Below are positions 44,629-53,124 of a DNA stretch of 64,000 bases, one piece after another (position 1 is the first letter of the stretch; every line of letters begins with the position of its first letter). Below the pieces are notes generated by a model. The model worked only from the letters and a program-made list of their open reading frames with translations. It did not search any database and was not told the origin of the DNA. The DNA comes from Gemmataceae bacterium. GTDB lineage: Bacteria > Planctomycetota > Planctomycetia > Gemmatales > Gemmataceae. The position numbers were made by a program, and so were the translations under genes. The stretch spans positions 3,257,586-3,321,585 of the forward strand of contig LR594584.1 in the NCBI GenBank assembly GCA_901538445.1. The letters are read 5' to 3'.

Positions 44629-45582
44629 ATGGCGTCGTCCCGACGTCCCGTCCGGCAGGGGTTCACCCTCATCGAACTGCTGGTGGTGATCGCGATCATC
44701 GCCATCCTCATCGGCCTGTTGCTCCCGGCCGTGCAGAAGGTGCGCGAGTCGGCGAGCCGGCTCAAGTGCAGCAACAACCTGAAGCAGGTCGGCATCGCGA
44801 TGCACAACTGCCACGACGTCTTCGGGCACTTCCCGTCGGGCGGGTGGGGCTGGGGCTGGGTCGGCGAACCGGGCCGCGGGGTCGGCGCGGCCCAGCCGGG
44901 CGGGTGGGTGTACAGCATCCTGCCGTTCTGCGAGCAGGGCGCGCTGGCCGACCTCGGGGCCGGGGAGGCGTTCGGGTCGCCGGCGCACCTCGCCGCCCAC
45001 CAGAAGCGGGCGCAGACGACCCCGCTCATCTTCAACTGCCCGAGCCGCCGCCCGCCGGTGCCCTTCGCCGCGTCGTACACCTACCGCAACATGACCTCGC
45101 TCCCGGCCGGCGGCCTCGGCCGCACCGACTACGCCGCGTGTACGGGGTCCGGAGCGGTCGAACTCGACCCGGGTCCGACCGACCTCGCGGGCGGCGAAAC
45201 CCTGGCCGCGAACGCGCTCGACGGCGTGTTCGGCCGCAAGAGCCAGACGCGGATCGCGGACATCACCAAGGGCACGAGCCACCAGCTCCTCGTCGGCGAG
45301 AAGTACCTCAACCCGGACAACTACCTCACGGGGTCGGACGCGGGCGACAACGAGTGCATGTACACCGGGCTGAACAACGACGTGTACCGGTCGACCGGTC
45401 AGGTGCCCACCCAGGACCGGCCCGGGGTGTCGAACGCCACCCGGTTCGGGAGCATGCACCCGGCCGGCATCACCGTCGTCCAGGCCGACGGCGCCGTCCG
45501 CCAGATCTCCTACCAGGTGGACGCGACCGTGTTCCGCGAGTACGGCAAGATCGCCAGCGGCTCGGTCATCACCATCGACTGA
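44629..45582 (+). CDS. DUF1559 pilin-like protein
   Basis: A 317-residue protein with a type IV pilin/pseudopilin leader: short basic start, then [20 protein letters not shown] as the processing site and hydrophobic helix. The planctomycete DUF1559 blocks [19 protein letters not shown] and, near the end, [20 protein letters not shown] are present. Very large DUF1559 families are a hallmark of Planctomycetes and are presumed surface or secretion-associated; precise roles are unknown. It follows the lipoprotein gene and is closed by the hairpin at 45602. Confidence 0.95.
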   Translation: MASSRRPVRQGFTLIELLVVIAIIAILIGLLLPAVQKVRESASRLKCSNNLKQVGIAMHNCHDVFGHFPSGGWGWGWVGEPGRGVGAAQPGGWVYSILPFCEQGALADLGAGEAFGSPAHLAAHQKRAQTTPLIFNCPSRRPPVPFAASYTYRNMTSLPAGGLGRTDYAACTGSGAVELDPGPTDLAGGETLAANALDGVFGRKSQTRIADITKGTSHQLLVGEKYLNPDNYLTGSDAGDNECMYTGLNNDVYRSTGQVPTQDRPGVSNATRFGSMHPAGITVVQADGAVRQISYQVDATVFREYGKIASGSVITID

Positions 45583-45601
45583 CGCCGATCAGGGGCGCGC
45601 G

Positions 45602-45631
45602 ACGAGCCACGGGGGCAGCCCCGTGGCTCGT
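45602..45631 (+). terminator. Hairpin terminator after the DUF1559 gene (family C stem)
   Basis: A perfect 13-bp stem (45602-45614 / 45619-45631) with loop GCAG, reading ACGAGCCACGGGG. It lies 20 bp after the DUF1559 stop codon and is followed by TGTCGTTTCT. The GAGCCACGGGG stem is shared with hairpin 1 of the family C elements. Confidence 0.8.
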
Positions 45632-45673
45632 GTCGTTTCTGGTGGCACAGGACACGCGGTGACGCGCCGAGGT

Positions 45674-45750
45674 CTTTCGAGCCGCCGGGTTTATCCCGGC
45701 GGTGCTGTGCGCGCCCGAAGACCATGGGGGCAAGCCCCGTGGCGCGAAAG
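45674..45750. repeat. Branched inverted repeat, family C (copy 2, reverse orientation)
   Basis: Closing arms CTTTCGAGCC (45674-45683) and GGCGCGAAAG (45741-45750, one internal mismatch) enclose GCCGGG..CCCGGC and CCATGGGGGC..GCCCCGTGG hairpins. The linker contains CCCGAAGA. This is the reverse complement arrangement of the element at 32203, including the linker. It lies between convergent genes. Confidence 0.8.
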
Positions 45751-45762
45751 CCACCCGACCGC

Positions 45763-45999
45763 TCACAGCTCCGGCCAGATCCACAGCAGGACCGCGAAGT
45801 GGATCAGCACCACCGCGAAGATCAGCACCACGAGCCGCACCGACGGCAGGTCCGACGCCGCGGCCGGGTCCGCCGGCGCATCGACGGGCGCGTTCGGCCC
45901 CTCGCGGTTGGTCCCCACAATGAGGACCGCGAGGAGCCCGACGAACCCGACCGCCACCAGCGTCATGCACACCGGGAAACAGGCGAGCAGCGGGGTCAC
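45763..45999 (-). CDS. Small two-helix membrane protein
   Basis: A 78-residue protein with two membrane helices, TLVAVGFVGLLAVLIVG and LVVLIFAVVLIHFAVLLWIW, joined by an acidic Pro/Ala-rich loop. Its GTG start overlaps the TGA of the DAHP synthase gene (GTGA), so it is translationally coupled to it. Its function is unknown. It is too short and simple for a family call. Confidence 0.72.
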   Translation of the reverse strand: MTPLLACFPVCMTLVAVGFVGLLAVLIVGTNREGPNAPVDAPADPAAASDLPSVRLVVLIFAVVLIHFAVLLWIWPEL

Positions 46000-47012
46000 G
46001 CGAGGGTCCGCCCGAACGCCGGGGCCAGGTCGCGGAGCCGCTCGACGAGCGCCTTGAGCCCCGGGAAGTCGAGCGACTGCGCCCCGTCGGACATCGCCTT
46101 GTCCGGCTCCGGGTGGGCCTCGACCAGGATGCCGTCGGCCCCGGCGGCCAGCGACGCCAGCGACATCGACGGGACGTAGGCCCGCTTGCCCGTGCCGTGG
46201 CTCGGGTCCACGAAGATCGGCAGGTGGGTGAGCGCCTTCGCGGGCGGGATCACGCCCAGGTCGAGCGTGTTGCGGCTGTGGTCCGAGAACGTCCGCACGC
46301 CCCGCTCGCACAGGACCACCTGGTAGTTCCCGCCGGCCATCACGTACTCGGCGGCCATCAGCCAGTCGTCGAGCGTTGCGCTCATGCCCCGCTTCAGCAG
46401 CACCGGCTTGCGGCACTGCCCGACCCGCTTGAGGAGCGAGAAGTTCTGCATGTTCCGCGTGCCGATCTGGATGACGTCGGACGCCTCCTCGACCTCCGAA
46501 GCGTACTCGGTGTCCATCAACTCGGTGACGATCGCGATACCGGTCCTCTCGCGGGCCTTCGCGAGGATGCGGAGCCCCTCGGTGCCCATGCCCTGGAACG
46601 CGTAGGGGCTGGTCCGGGGCTTGAACGCACCGGCCCGCAGGAACTTCACGCCGATCGACACGAGGAACTCGGCGGTCCGGAGCACCATCGCCTCGTTCTC
46701 GACCGAGCACGGGCCGGCGACGACGGTGAACGTCCGCGGGCCGACCGTGCCCTGCGGGAACGCGATGCTCGTGTCGTCCCGCTTCATCTCGCGGCTCGCG
46801 AGCTTGTACGGCTTGGTGACCCGGATCGCCTCCTCGACGCCGGGGAGCACCTCGAACAGCGCCTTGTTGACGGCCCCGGTGTTCCCGGTGATGCCGATGG
46901 CGGTGCGGGTGGCCCCGGGCATCACGTGGGGCGTGAGCCCCTGCCCCTTGATGACCTCGACCACGCGGGCGATCTCGGAATCGGCCGCGTGGGACTGCAT
47001 GACGACGAGCAT
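45996..47012 (-). CDS. aroF: 3-deoxy-7-phosphoheptulonate synthase
   Basis: A 338-residue DAHP synthase, the first enzyme of the shikimate pathway, joining phosphoenolpyruvate and erythrose 4-phosphate. The N-terminal ~75 residues are a ferredoxin-like regulatory domain of the Thermotoga type. Catalytic-barrel blocks are TVVAGPCSVENEAMVL, FLRAGAFKPRTSPYAFQGMG, QIGTRNMQNFSLL, PVLLKRGMSATLDDWLMAAE, LCERGVRTF and FVDPSHGTGKRAYV. The start at 47012 (MLVVMQ) is the conserved one; the longer upstream frame is antisense. It is coupled to the small membrane protein gene downstream. Confidence 0.95.
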   Translation of the reverse strand: MLVVMQSHAADSEIARVVEVIKGQGLTPHVMPGATRTAIGITGNTGAVNKALFEVLPGVEEAIRVTKPYKLASREMKRDDTSIAFPQGTVGPRTFTVVAGPCSVENEAMVLRTAEFLVSIGVKFLRAGAFKPRTSPYAFQGMGTEGLRILAKARERTGIAIVTELMDTEYASEVEEASDVIQIGTRNMQNFSLLKRVGQCRKPVLLKRGMSATLDDWLMAAEYVMAGGNYQVVLCERGVRTFSDHSRNTLDLGVIPPAKALTHLPIFVDPSHGTGKRAYVPSMSLASLAAGADGILVEAHPEPDKAMSDGAQSLDFPGLKALVERLRDLAPAFGRTLA

Positions 47013-47138
47013 GTTCCACCAGTGGAGAAGGCGACACCCGGCCCGCGGGGCGCGGCGCGTTTCGGCGGTCCGAACTCCGCGCTCCGGGCCGGATCGCGTA
47101 TTATACGGCACAGGCTCGCTCCCCCCGCCGAGGGCCGG

Positions 47139-48005
47139 ATGGATTACGCGGACGACGACCACCTGACCCGCTCGCTCACCGAACTGGGCGACCCGGACGC
47201 GCTGTTCGGGATCAGCCGGGGCCGGTTCCTGGCGAAGCTCGGCCTGGGCCTGGGGCTGATGCTGTTCGGCGCGGTCGCGAACTACTTCTGGTGGTTCCGC
47301 GGGCCGGCCGGGTTCGGGCACCTCGAGCTGCTGGTGCTCATCGTGGTGCCGCTGTCCGGCGGGGCCATGCTGGTCCACATGTACCGCGAGCGCGGGCTGC
47401 ACGTGCTCGTGTACCCGGCCGGGCTGCTCCGGCTCCGCCGCGGCGAGGTCGATTCGTTCCCGTGGCACGAGGTCGATCACGTGCTGCTGAACGTGAACCG
47501 GGCCGGGGACGCCGAGTTCGTGCGGGGCGGGGACGGCGAGCTGGTGGCGTGCTGGCTCCCGGTGGACGTGCCGACGTTCCAGCTCTGGAAGGCCGGGCTC
47601 ACGGTCGCCCGCGGGGACGGGGCGGTCGCCCACTTCGGCCCGGCGCTGACGGACTACGACGCGCTCGCCGAGGAGGTGCAGCGCCGCACGTTCGAGGCGC
47701 TGTGGCCCGCGGTGCGGGCGAACTTCGCGGCCGGCCGCACGATCGAGTTCGGCGACATCGAGGCGTCGCGCCGCGGGCTCCGGTACGGCGGCAAGGCGCT
47801 CCCGTGGGCCGACGTGAAGGAACTGGCGGTCGCCCAGGGGAAGCTGAGCGTGAAGCAGGGCGGCAAGTGGCTCCCGTGGGTGCTGGTGGACGTGAAGGAG
47901 GTGCCGAACCCGCACCTCCTGTTCGCCCTCGTCTCCGAGGCCCACCGACTCGCCCTGGACCCCGACCCGCCGCGGAACGAGCCGCACCCGCAGGCCGCCG
48001 AGTAG
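47139..48005 (+). CDS. Membrane protein with PH-like domain (DUF6585-like)
   Basis: A 288-residue protein. Residues ~30-85 contain two membrane helices (LGLGLGLMLFGAVANYFWWF and LELLVLIVVPLSGGAMLVHM). The rest is a cytoplasmic beta-rich part with two PH-like units: LLRLRRGEVDSFPWHEVDHV and, near the end, GLRYGGKALPWADVKELAV. The arrangement fits planctomycete DUF6585-type proteins of unknown role. The ATG at 47139 follows GAGGG. It is divergent from aroF over a 126-bp gap and convergent with the small gene at 48015. Confidence 0.75.
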   Translation: MDYADDDHLTRSLTELGDPDALFGISRGRFLAKLGLGLGLMLFGAVANYFWWFRGPAGFGHLELLVLIVVPLSGGAMLVHMYRERGLHVLVYPAGLLRLRRGEVDSFPWHEVDHVLLNVNRAGDAEFVRGGDGELVACWLPVDVPTFQLWKAGLTVARGDGAVAHFGPALTDYDALAEEVQRRTFEALWPAVRANFAAGRTIEFGDIEASRRGLRYGGKALPWADVKELAVAQGKLSVKQGGKWLPWVLVDVKEVPNPHLLFALVSEAHRLALDPDPPRNEPHPQAAE

Positions 48006-48014
48006 CCGCGGGGG

Positions 48015-48230
48015 TCACCGGACCTTGAGAAAGGTGGCCCAGTCCGGGGCGGTGATGAGTTCCTCGGCCATCCGCTCCAGCCGGTCCGGGTCGTTGATGA
48101 CGCGGAGCGACTCGGCCTCTTCGGGGGTCGGCTCGCCGAACTTCTTCCGGCCCATACCAAGCAAGATGCGCCGGATGCGGCTCGCCGAACCGAGTTGCTC
48201 GAACAGCGCGTACGCGGATGACTCGATCAC
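48015..48230 (-). CDS. Small protein resembling the C-terminus of Rpn-type transposase-nucleases
   Basis: A 71-residue protein. GRKKFGEPTPEEAESLRVIN followed by DPDRLERMAEELITAPDWAT matches the short helical tail found at the end of Rpn/PD-(D/E)XK family proteins (leucine-rich x-I-x-D-P-x-x-L-E-x-L pattern). The nuclease domain itself is absent, so this is either a stand-alone helper or a remnant. The GTG at 48230 has GGAGG nine bases upstream, which argues for translation. Confidence 0.6.
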   Translation of the reverse strand: MIESSAYALFEQLGSASRIRRILLGMGRKKFGEPTPEEAESLRVINDPDRLERMAEELITAPDWATFLKVR

Positions 48231-48337
48231 GGGTGGGAACCTCCGTACGATCTCGGCCAGGGTCTCGGTCTCCTTCCCGGCCGCCCCGAACGGTTGTACC
48301 CGAATCGGTCCGTCGGTTCCACCACGAGGACTCTTCG

Positions 48338-49252
48338 ATGTCCGACGACTTCGACAACCCGCACGGCGAGGTCGCCGCGGCGCTCCCGAGCGGGTTCCGG
48401 GCGGCCGTCACGCACGCGCTCGCGGACCTGCACTACACCGTCGCGTCGTGGGAGCCGGACGGGGTGAACGTCGTCCCGCCGACCGGCAAGGGCGACGAGC
48501 AGTACATCGGCTTATCGAACCTGTACCGCCGCGCGAAGGCGGTCGAGAAGGCCGAGTGGCCGGCGATGATCCGCGAGTTCCTCGCCCACCTGACCGGCGT
48601 GCTCAGCGGGCCGAAGATCCCCGACGACCTCACGACGGTGATCGACCGGCTCCGCCCGCGGCTCGGCCGCCCGTTCTCCCGGCAGGGCAAGACGCACCCG
48701 TGGGGCGTGCCGCTGCCCGGCACCGGGCTCGAGATCAACCTCGTGATCGACTTCCCGCACACGATGGCCTACGTCACCGACGACATGCTCAAGAAGACCG
48801 GGCGGGCCGGCGACGACCTGCTCGACGGGGCGCTGGCGAACCTGCGCGCGAACACGCCCGACGACTTCCTGGAGCGGGCGACCGACGCGATCGACATCCA
48901 CATCGGCCACACCGGCGACGGGTACGACGCGGCGCGTGCGCTGCTGGTGGAAGACCTGATGCCCGAGTCGCCGGCCGGGTTCTGGGTCGCGGTGCCGAGC
49001 CGCGACGAACTCGCGGTGTGGCCGGTGTCGGTGGCGGCGCTGGAGAAGATCCACGTCATCAAGATGTTCGCCCGCGACAACTTCGCGAACCACGCCTACC
49101 CGGTGAGCGAGGACGTGTTCTGGGTGTGGCGCGGCGCGTGGTACACGTTCGGCATCAAGATCAGCGACACCGAACTGACCGTGTCGCCGCCCGACGAGTT
49201 CATGGCCGCGCTGGAGTTGTTGCAGTGCGACGAAAAAGACGGCGAACCCTGA
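48338..49252 (+). CDS. Hypothetical cytoplasmic protein (possibly DUF1444-like)
   Basis: A 304-residue protein with no signal or membrane segment. The pattern of a short N-terminal alpha/beta part, a stretch QYIGLSNLYRRAKAVEKAEW, LEINLVIDFPHTMAYVTDDM in the middle and GFWVAVPSRDELAVWPVS later recalls the DUF1444/YtpQ family. That assignment is tentative. GAGGA lies upstream of the ATG at 48338. The last two codons and the TGA lie inside the family B inverted repeat at 49244. Confidence 0.65.
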   Translation: MSDDFDNPHGEVAAALPSGFRAAVTHALADLHYTVASWEPDGVNVVPPTGKGDEQYIGLSNLYRRAKAVEKAEWPAMIREFLAHLTGVLSGPKIPDDLTTVIDRLRPRLGRPFSRQGKTHPWGVPLPGTGLEINLVIDFPHTMAYVTDDMLKKTGRAGDDLLDGALANLRANTPDDFLERATDAIDIHIGHTGDGYDAARALLVEDLMPESPAGFWVAVPSRDELAVWPVSVAALEKIHVIKMFARDNFANHAYPVSEDVFWVWRGAWYTFGIKISDTELTVSPPDEFMAALELLQCDEKDGEP

Positions 49253-49299
49253 GCGCCAGCGAGGGGGTAACGTTACCCCCTCGCTGGCGCTCAGGGTTC
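49244..49299. repeat. Inverted repeat, family B (copy 3), overlapping a stop codon
   Basis: A perfect loop-less 28-bp palindrome (49244-49271 / 49272-49299) centred on TAACGTTA. The arm reads GAACCCTGAGCGCCAGCG and ends AGGGGG. The left arm supplies Glu-Pro-stop of the 48338 gene. The right flank is followed after a few bases by the convergent DUF3472 gene. Confidence 0.92.
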
Positions 49300-49307
49300 C
49301 CCCGGGC

Positions 49308-50147
49308 TCACTCCGCCTTCGGCATGCCTTCCGGCACGGTGCGCTTCGGGTCGGCGGGCAGTTCCATCGCGTCCTTGAGCTTGGTGTCGGTGTTCTTCGT
49401 GTCGCCGCCGGTCGCGAGGAAGAACCGGCCGTCCTTCACGCCGGCGTTGATGTTCGTGGCGGGGTTGCCGTCGCCGGTGAACCGGGCCTTCGGGGTCGCC
49501 TGCCAGTCGCCCTTCACCGGCTTCACCCAGGCGTTCCCGAACTGCGCCACGCGGGCCTTCGTGGTCGAAACCTTGTCGCGCTTGAAGTCCTCGACGAACG
49601 AGTAGTACCCGCCCAGGTTCTTGCCGCCGGTGATGGTCGAGAACGTGACGAGGTGCTTCCACTCTTTCTCGGTGGTCGGCCGGAAGTACCCGGAGTACTC
49701 GGTGCGGTCGCCGTTGACCTTCGACGTGACCAGGAAGGCGTAGGTCGCGCCGTCCTTCCAGTCGAAGTCGAGGAACGACTGCCCGCCGGTGCCCTCGCCG
49801 CCGAACCGCCCGATGCGGACCTTCTCGTCCTTGTGGAGCAGCTTGACGCGCTTCTCCTCGTCCACCTTCTTCGGGTCGTTTTGGCCCGAGTCCCACACCG
49901 AGAAGATGACGACCTTCTTGCCGCCGCCCTGCTCCTGGATGCCGAAGTACCCCTTGTTCCAGCCGATCGCACAGAAGTACGTCCCCGGCGCGGACTTCTC
50001 GACCGTCACCTCGTTGTAGAACGCGGTGCCCTCGGGCGCGGGATAGCCGAGGTGGACGGACCGGCACGCGACGCCGGCGAGCTTTTCGTCGGCGCTCAGG
50101 AACGCGATGGGGCTGAGGAGCAGCAGTGCGGAGAGGCAGCGAGTCAT
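49308..50147 (-). CDS. Secreted DUF3472 family protein
   Basis: A 279-residue protein. The signal peptide (MTRCLSALLLLSPIAFLSA) is followed by a DUF3472-like beta-sandwich: SVHLGYPAPEGTAFYNEVTV, GTYFCAIGWNKGYFGIQE, VVIFSVWDSGQNDPKKVDE, TYAFLVTSKVNGDRTEYSGY and LVTFSTITGGKNLGGYYSFV. The fold suggests carbohydrate or polymer binding; no activity is established. The start at 50147 was set by the signal peptide. It is followed by family B copy 3. Confidence 0.85.
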   Translation of the reverse strand: MTRCLSALLLLSPIAFLSADEKLAGVACRSVHLGYPAPEGTAFYNEVTVEKSAPGTYFCAIGWNKGYFGIQEQGGGKKVVIFSVWDSGQNDPKKVDEEKRVKLLHKDEKVRIGRFGGEGTGGQSFLDFDWKDGATYAFLVTSKVNGDRTEYSGYFRPTTEKEWKHLVTFSTITGGKNLGGYYSFVEDFKRDKVSTTKARVAQFGNAWVKPVKGDWQATPKARFTGDGNPATNINAGVKDGRFFLATGGDTKNTDTKLKDAMELPADPKRTVPEGMPKAE

Positions 50148-50191
50148 CGAAGGGTCTCGGGGGTCGAAGGAGTGACACCCCGTAGACGCAC

Positions 50192-50725
50192 TCACCGGAC
50201 GAACTGTTCGACGAAAGCGCCGCCGAGGCCGACGGCCTCGTAGTGCGCGCGGCACTTGGCGAGCCGCGTGAACACGTCGTCGTACCCCATCACCTTCCCG
50301 TCGGGATCGACGTAGATCATCGCGCCGTTCACCTGGAACAGCGTGACCATCTCCTCGACGTGCGGGTCCACGACGAGCGTGTGCGTCTCGCCGGGGGTCT
50401 CGTACACGTAGCTGCCCTCGCGCGCGACCCAGTCGTGTTCGAGGTACCGCCACTCGCCCTTGAGCACGTACCCGTGGACCGGTTGCGGGTGCCGGTGCCG
50501 CGACAGAACCCCGGCCCGCCGCACCCGCAGCAGGTTGCACCAGTACCCGCGCGACACGCACAGTAGCAGCGGCCGGAACCACACGTTCGGCTCGACCGGC
50601 ACCCACACCCGCTCGTCCCTCGGCACCACGTCGGGGACGACGAGTTCGGTCGCGGCCTCGGGCGGCTGCGGGTGCCGGTACGGCTGCCACTTCTCGGCGT
50701 CGGACACGCTCGCGGGACCGGACAT
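50192..50725 (-). CDS. Cupin-domain dioxygenase-like protein
   Basis: A 177-residue single-cupin protein. The metal-binding cupin motif 1 is visible as LSRHRHPQPVHGYVLKGEWRY (HxH, then Glu-like position), and motif 2 as SYVYETPGETHTLVV (His). The overall length and ending resemble 2,4'-dihydroxyacetophenone dioxygenase-like cupins, but the substrate cannot be told. GGAGGAGG precedes the ATG at 50725. A long repeat separates it from the SDR gene upstream on the same strand. Confidence 0.83.
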   Translation of the reverse strand: MSGPASVSDAEKWQPYRHPQPPEAATELVVPDVVPRDERVWVPVEPNVWFRPLLLCVSRGYWCNLLRVRRAGVLSRHRHPQPVHGYVLKGEWRYLEHDWVAREGSYVYETPGETHTLVVDPHVEEMVTLFQVNGAMIYVDPDGKVMGYDDVFTRLAKCRAHYEAVGLGGAFVEQFVR

Positions 50726-50778
50726 GGCACCCTCCTCCGTCGGGAAATTCGAAATCCGAAGCACTGGGGACAAAGCAC

Positions 50779-50855
50779 GAAATTCGAAGCACGAAATCCG
50801 AAAGGAAGAGCCGGCTTCTGTTGTCTTCCCTTTCGGATTTCGTGCTTCGAATTTC
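50779..50855. repeat. Inverted repeat built from CGAAATTC/CGAAGCA units
   Basis: A perfect 27-bp inverted repeat (50779-50805 / 50829-50855) whose arm starts GAAATTCGAAGCACG. Further half-units (AAATTCGAAATCCGAAGCAC) extend the left side back to about 50745. It is A/T-rich compared with its surroundings and fills the gap between the cupin and SDR genes. Confidence 0.88.
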
Positions 50856-50875
50856 GAATTTGCCGGCGCAGCCGG

Positions 50876-51598
50876 CTAGACGCACAGGTACCCGCCGTCC
50901 ACCGGGACGACGGTGCCGGTTACGAACTTCGCGTCGTCGGACAGCAGGAAGGCGACCACACCCGCGACGTCGGCGGGTTTGCCCCACCGGCCCATCGGCG
51001 TCCGGCCGAGCAACGCCGCCGAGCGGGCGTCGTCCTCGGCGAGCGGCCGCGTCATCTCCGTCTCGATCCACCCCGGCGCGACCGCGTTCACGCGCACCCC
51101 GTCGGCCGCCCACGCGGCCGCGAGGCTCTTGGTGAGCTGTGCCACGCCGCCCTTCGACGCCGAGTACCCCGGGACGAACGCCGACCCGAAGAACGCCAGC
51201 ATCGACGCCGTGTTCACGACCGCACCGCCACCCGCGACGAGCGCCGCCTTCGCCGCAAGGCACACGCGCATCGTGCCGACCAGGTTCACGTCGACCGTCT
51301 TGCGGAACCCCTCGATGGTAAACTCCGCTCCAGCTCGCTGGATGACCCCGGCGCAGTTCACCACCCCCGCGAGCCGCGGCAGCGCCGCCAGCACCTTCGC
51401 GACCGACTCGTCGGACGTCACGTCGAGTTGCACGGCCTCGATGCCGGCTTGCGGGGCGAACCCGGCGACCTCGTCGGCCCCGAACCCGGCCGCGACGACC
51501 CGGTAGCCGCGCTCGGCGAGGTGCCGCGACACGCCCTCGCCGATCCCGCGGGTGCCGCCGGTGACCAGCGCCACCCGTTCCGTTGCTGAGGTCACCAC
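50876..51598 (-). CDS. Short-chain dehydrogenase/reductase
   Basis: A 240-residue classical SDR. Features are VALVTGGTRGIGEGVSRHLA (GxxxGxG cofactor site), LAGVVNCAGVI (NAG), VNTASMLAFFGSAFVPGYSA followed by SKGG (Tyr-x-x-x-Lys) and VNAVAPGWIETEMTRPL. It oxidises or reduces an alcohol/ketone with NAD(P). The GTG at 51598 has AGGAG upstream; a second GTG follows immediately. Neighbouring cupin and RidA genes on the same strand suggest a small-molecule catabolic context, which is inference. Confidence 0.9.
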   Translation of the reverse strand: MVTSATERVALVTGGTRGIGEGVSRHLAERGYRVVAAGFGADEVAGFAPQAGIEAVQLDVTSDESVAKVLAALPRLAGVVNCAGVIQRAGAEFTIEGFRKTVDVNLVGTMRVCLAAKAALVAGGGAVVNTASMLAFFGSAFVPGYSASKGGVAQLTKSLAAAWAADGVRVNAVAPGWIETEMTRPLAEDDARSAALLGRTPMGRWGKPADVAGVVAFLLSDDAKFVTGTVVPVDGGYLCV

Positions 51599-51636
51599 CG
51601 TGAAAACTCCTGGGGTTCAGCGTCCCGGGCTTCAAA

Positions 51637-51668
51637 CGTTCAACGTGAAACGCGAGACGCGAGACGCC
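51637..51668. repeat. Half-arm of the GTTTCGC-type repeat
   Basis: The sequence AACGTGAAACGCGAGACGCG continues to GAGACGC at 51668. It is the same unit type as the right arm at 41796-41824 but without a facing left arm, so it may be a solo or decayed copy. It sits between the RidA stop codon and the SDR start. Confidence 0.6.
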
Positions 51669-51675
51669 CGAAGGG

Positions 51676-52065
51676 TCACCCCGGGATGATGGCGTCGGCC
51701 TCGATCTCGACGAGCATGTCGGGCGAGATGAGCTTGCTCACCTCGACGATCGCGGTGGCCGGGAGGGCGTCCTTGAAGAACTCCCCGTGCGCGCGGCCGG
51801 CCGGCTCCCACTGCGAGATGTCGGTGAGGTAGATGCGGGTGCGGACGACGTCCTTGAGCGACGCACCGAGCTTGCCGAGGGCCGTCTCGATGTTCTTGAG
51901 CGTCTGCACGGTCTGTGCGGCGACGTCGCCGATGCCGATGAGCTTGCCGTCGGGGCCGGACGCCGTGGTGCCGGAGACGAACACGAACTGCCCGACCTTC
52001 ACGGCCCGGGAGTACCCGATGATCGGTTCCCACTTCGAGCCGGTCGAGTAGGTCTCGCGCTTCAT
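51676..52065 (-). CDS. RidA family enamine/imine deaminase
   Basis: A 129-residue RidA/YjgF protein. Signals are [55 protein letters not shown] (with the family arginine) and [21 protein letters not shown]. RidA proteins hydrolyse reactive enamine or imine intermediates. The RidA subgroup is uncertain; the classical IVEV..L motif is present. The ATG at 52065 gives the standard length. The upstream 441 bp hold repeats only. Confidence 0.92.
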   Translation of the reverse strand: MKRETYSTGSKWEPIIGYSRAVKVGQFVFVSGTTASGPDGKLIGIGDVAAQTVQTLKNIETALGKLGASLKDVVRTRIYLTDISQWEPAGRAHGEFFKDALPATAIVEVSKLISPDMLVEIEADAIIPG

Positions 52066-52255
52066 GTGTGCCTTCTGGGTGCTGGGTGCCGCGGCCCGCG
52101 CCCATCGCCCGTGCCGCCGAGCGATTGTCTTAGAAGCAGTGGCGGAATGGGCGAGGTAGTTCTCTCGCGGGAGGTGCGGGAGCCGCGAGCGATTCCGCGG
52201 TTCGCGGTTGACGCGGCCCGGATCGTTCGGCATGAACAGATAGACACGTCTTCCT

Positions 52256-52474
52256 GGCGAGCCGTGTGTGTCAACACACGGGTTCACGCAGAGATTGAAT
52301 CTGGGTCAGGGTCACCCCCTCGCTGGCGCTCGGGGTTCGCCAAGACGCTGTGCAACTTCTCGGCGAACCCCGAGCGCCAGCGAGGGGGTGGCTTCACAAC
52401 CCAAACCACCCACTGTGAAACACCGCGTCGCCCTGTTGAGCACCACACCCGTGTGTTGACACACACGGCTCGCC
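52256..52474. repeat. Nested inverted repeats: family A enclosing family B
   Basis: Outer arms 52256-52283 / 52447-52474 are a perfect 28-bp family A pair (GGCGAGCCGTGTGTGTC end). Inside, 52313-52341 / 52362-52390 is a perfect 29-bp family B pair in inverted arm order (outer end CACCCCCTCGC, inner end GTTCGCC). The gap 52066-52506 contains nothing else I can identify. Confidence 0.9.
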
Positions 52475-52506
52475 CGATCCACCCTTCGCTCACCCCGAGT
52501 GCTCCG

Positions 52507-53124
52507 ATGCCCCCCGTCACCCCCGAGCTGGAGGCCGTGCTGTCCCGCGCCGCGGACCTCCGCGCCGAGGGCTCGACCTGGGCCGCCATCGCCGCCGCGC
52601 TCGACATCGACGCCGACGAACTGAAGGCGCTCTGCCGGTTCGACCCGACGTACCAGCGGGCCGCCGCACGCGCCCGCCGCGAGATCATCGCCGACGCCGC
52701 GGCCGAGTCGATGCGGTTCCTCCGGAAGGTGCTCCGCGGGACCGACGTGAAGGCCGCGCGCCGCGCGGCGGAGACGCTCTCGCGGGCGTACCTGACCCGG
52801 GTGCGGCACCGCCGGCCCGTCAAGAACCCCCGGCCCCGCGTGGACCCGCGGCTCGAAGGCTTGCGGCCCGAGGACGCCGAGGAGGTGCTGTACCAGTGCG
52901 CGCTGACCCCCGAGGGGCGGGTCCGCCAGGACAGGATCGACGCCGCGTGCCTGCCCGACTTCGACCGCGGGTTCGCCCGCGCCCACGCCGACATGCTCAA
53001 GCGCCACAAGCTGAAGAACCCGCCCCGCACCGGCGACGACCCCGGCGCGACCGGCTCCTGCGTGCCCCGCACCCCGAGCGACCCGCAAGCACCAACCACG
53101 GGCACGGCCGGCGGAGTCGCACCA
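52507..53124 (+). CDS. Hypothetical helix-turn-helix-like protein, 3' end unresolved
   Basis: The reading frame opens at ATG 52507 (MPPVTPELEAVLSRAADLRA) and looks coding for about 180 residues. The segment EGSTWAAIAAALDIDADELK resembles an HTH of small-terminase or sigma-like type, followed by basic helices (RVRHRRPVKNPRPRVDPRLE). No stop codon occurs in this frame before it runs antisense through the gene at 53125 and beyond. The given end is the edge of the neighbouring gene, not a stop. A frameshift near 53000-53100 into the frame ending TGA at 53147 is one possibility. Confidence 0.5.
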
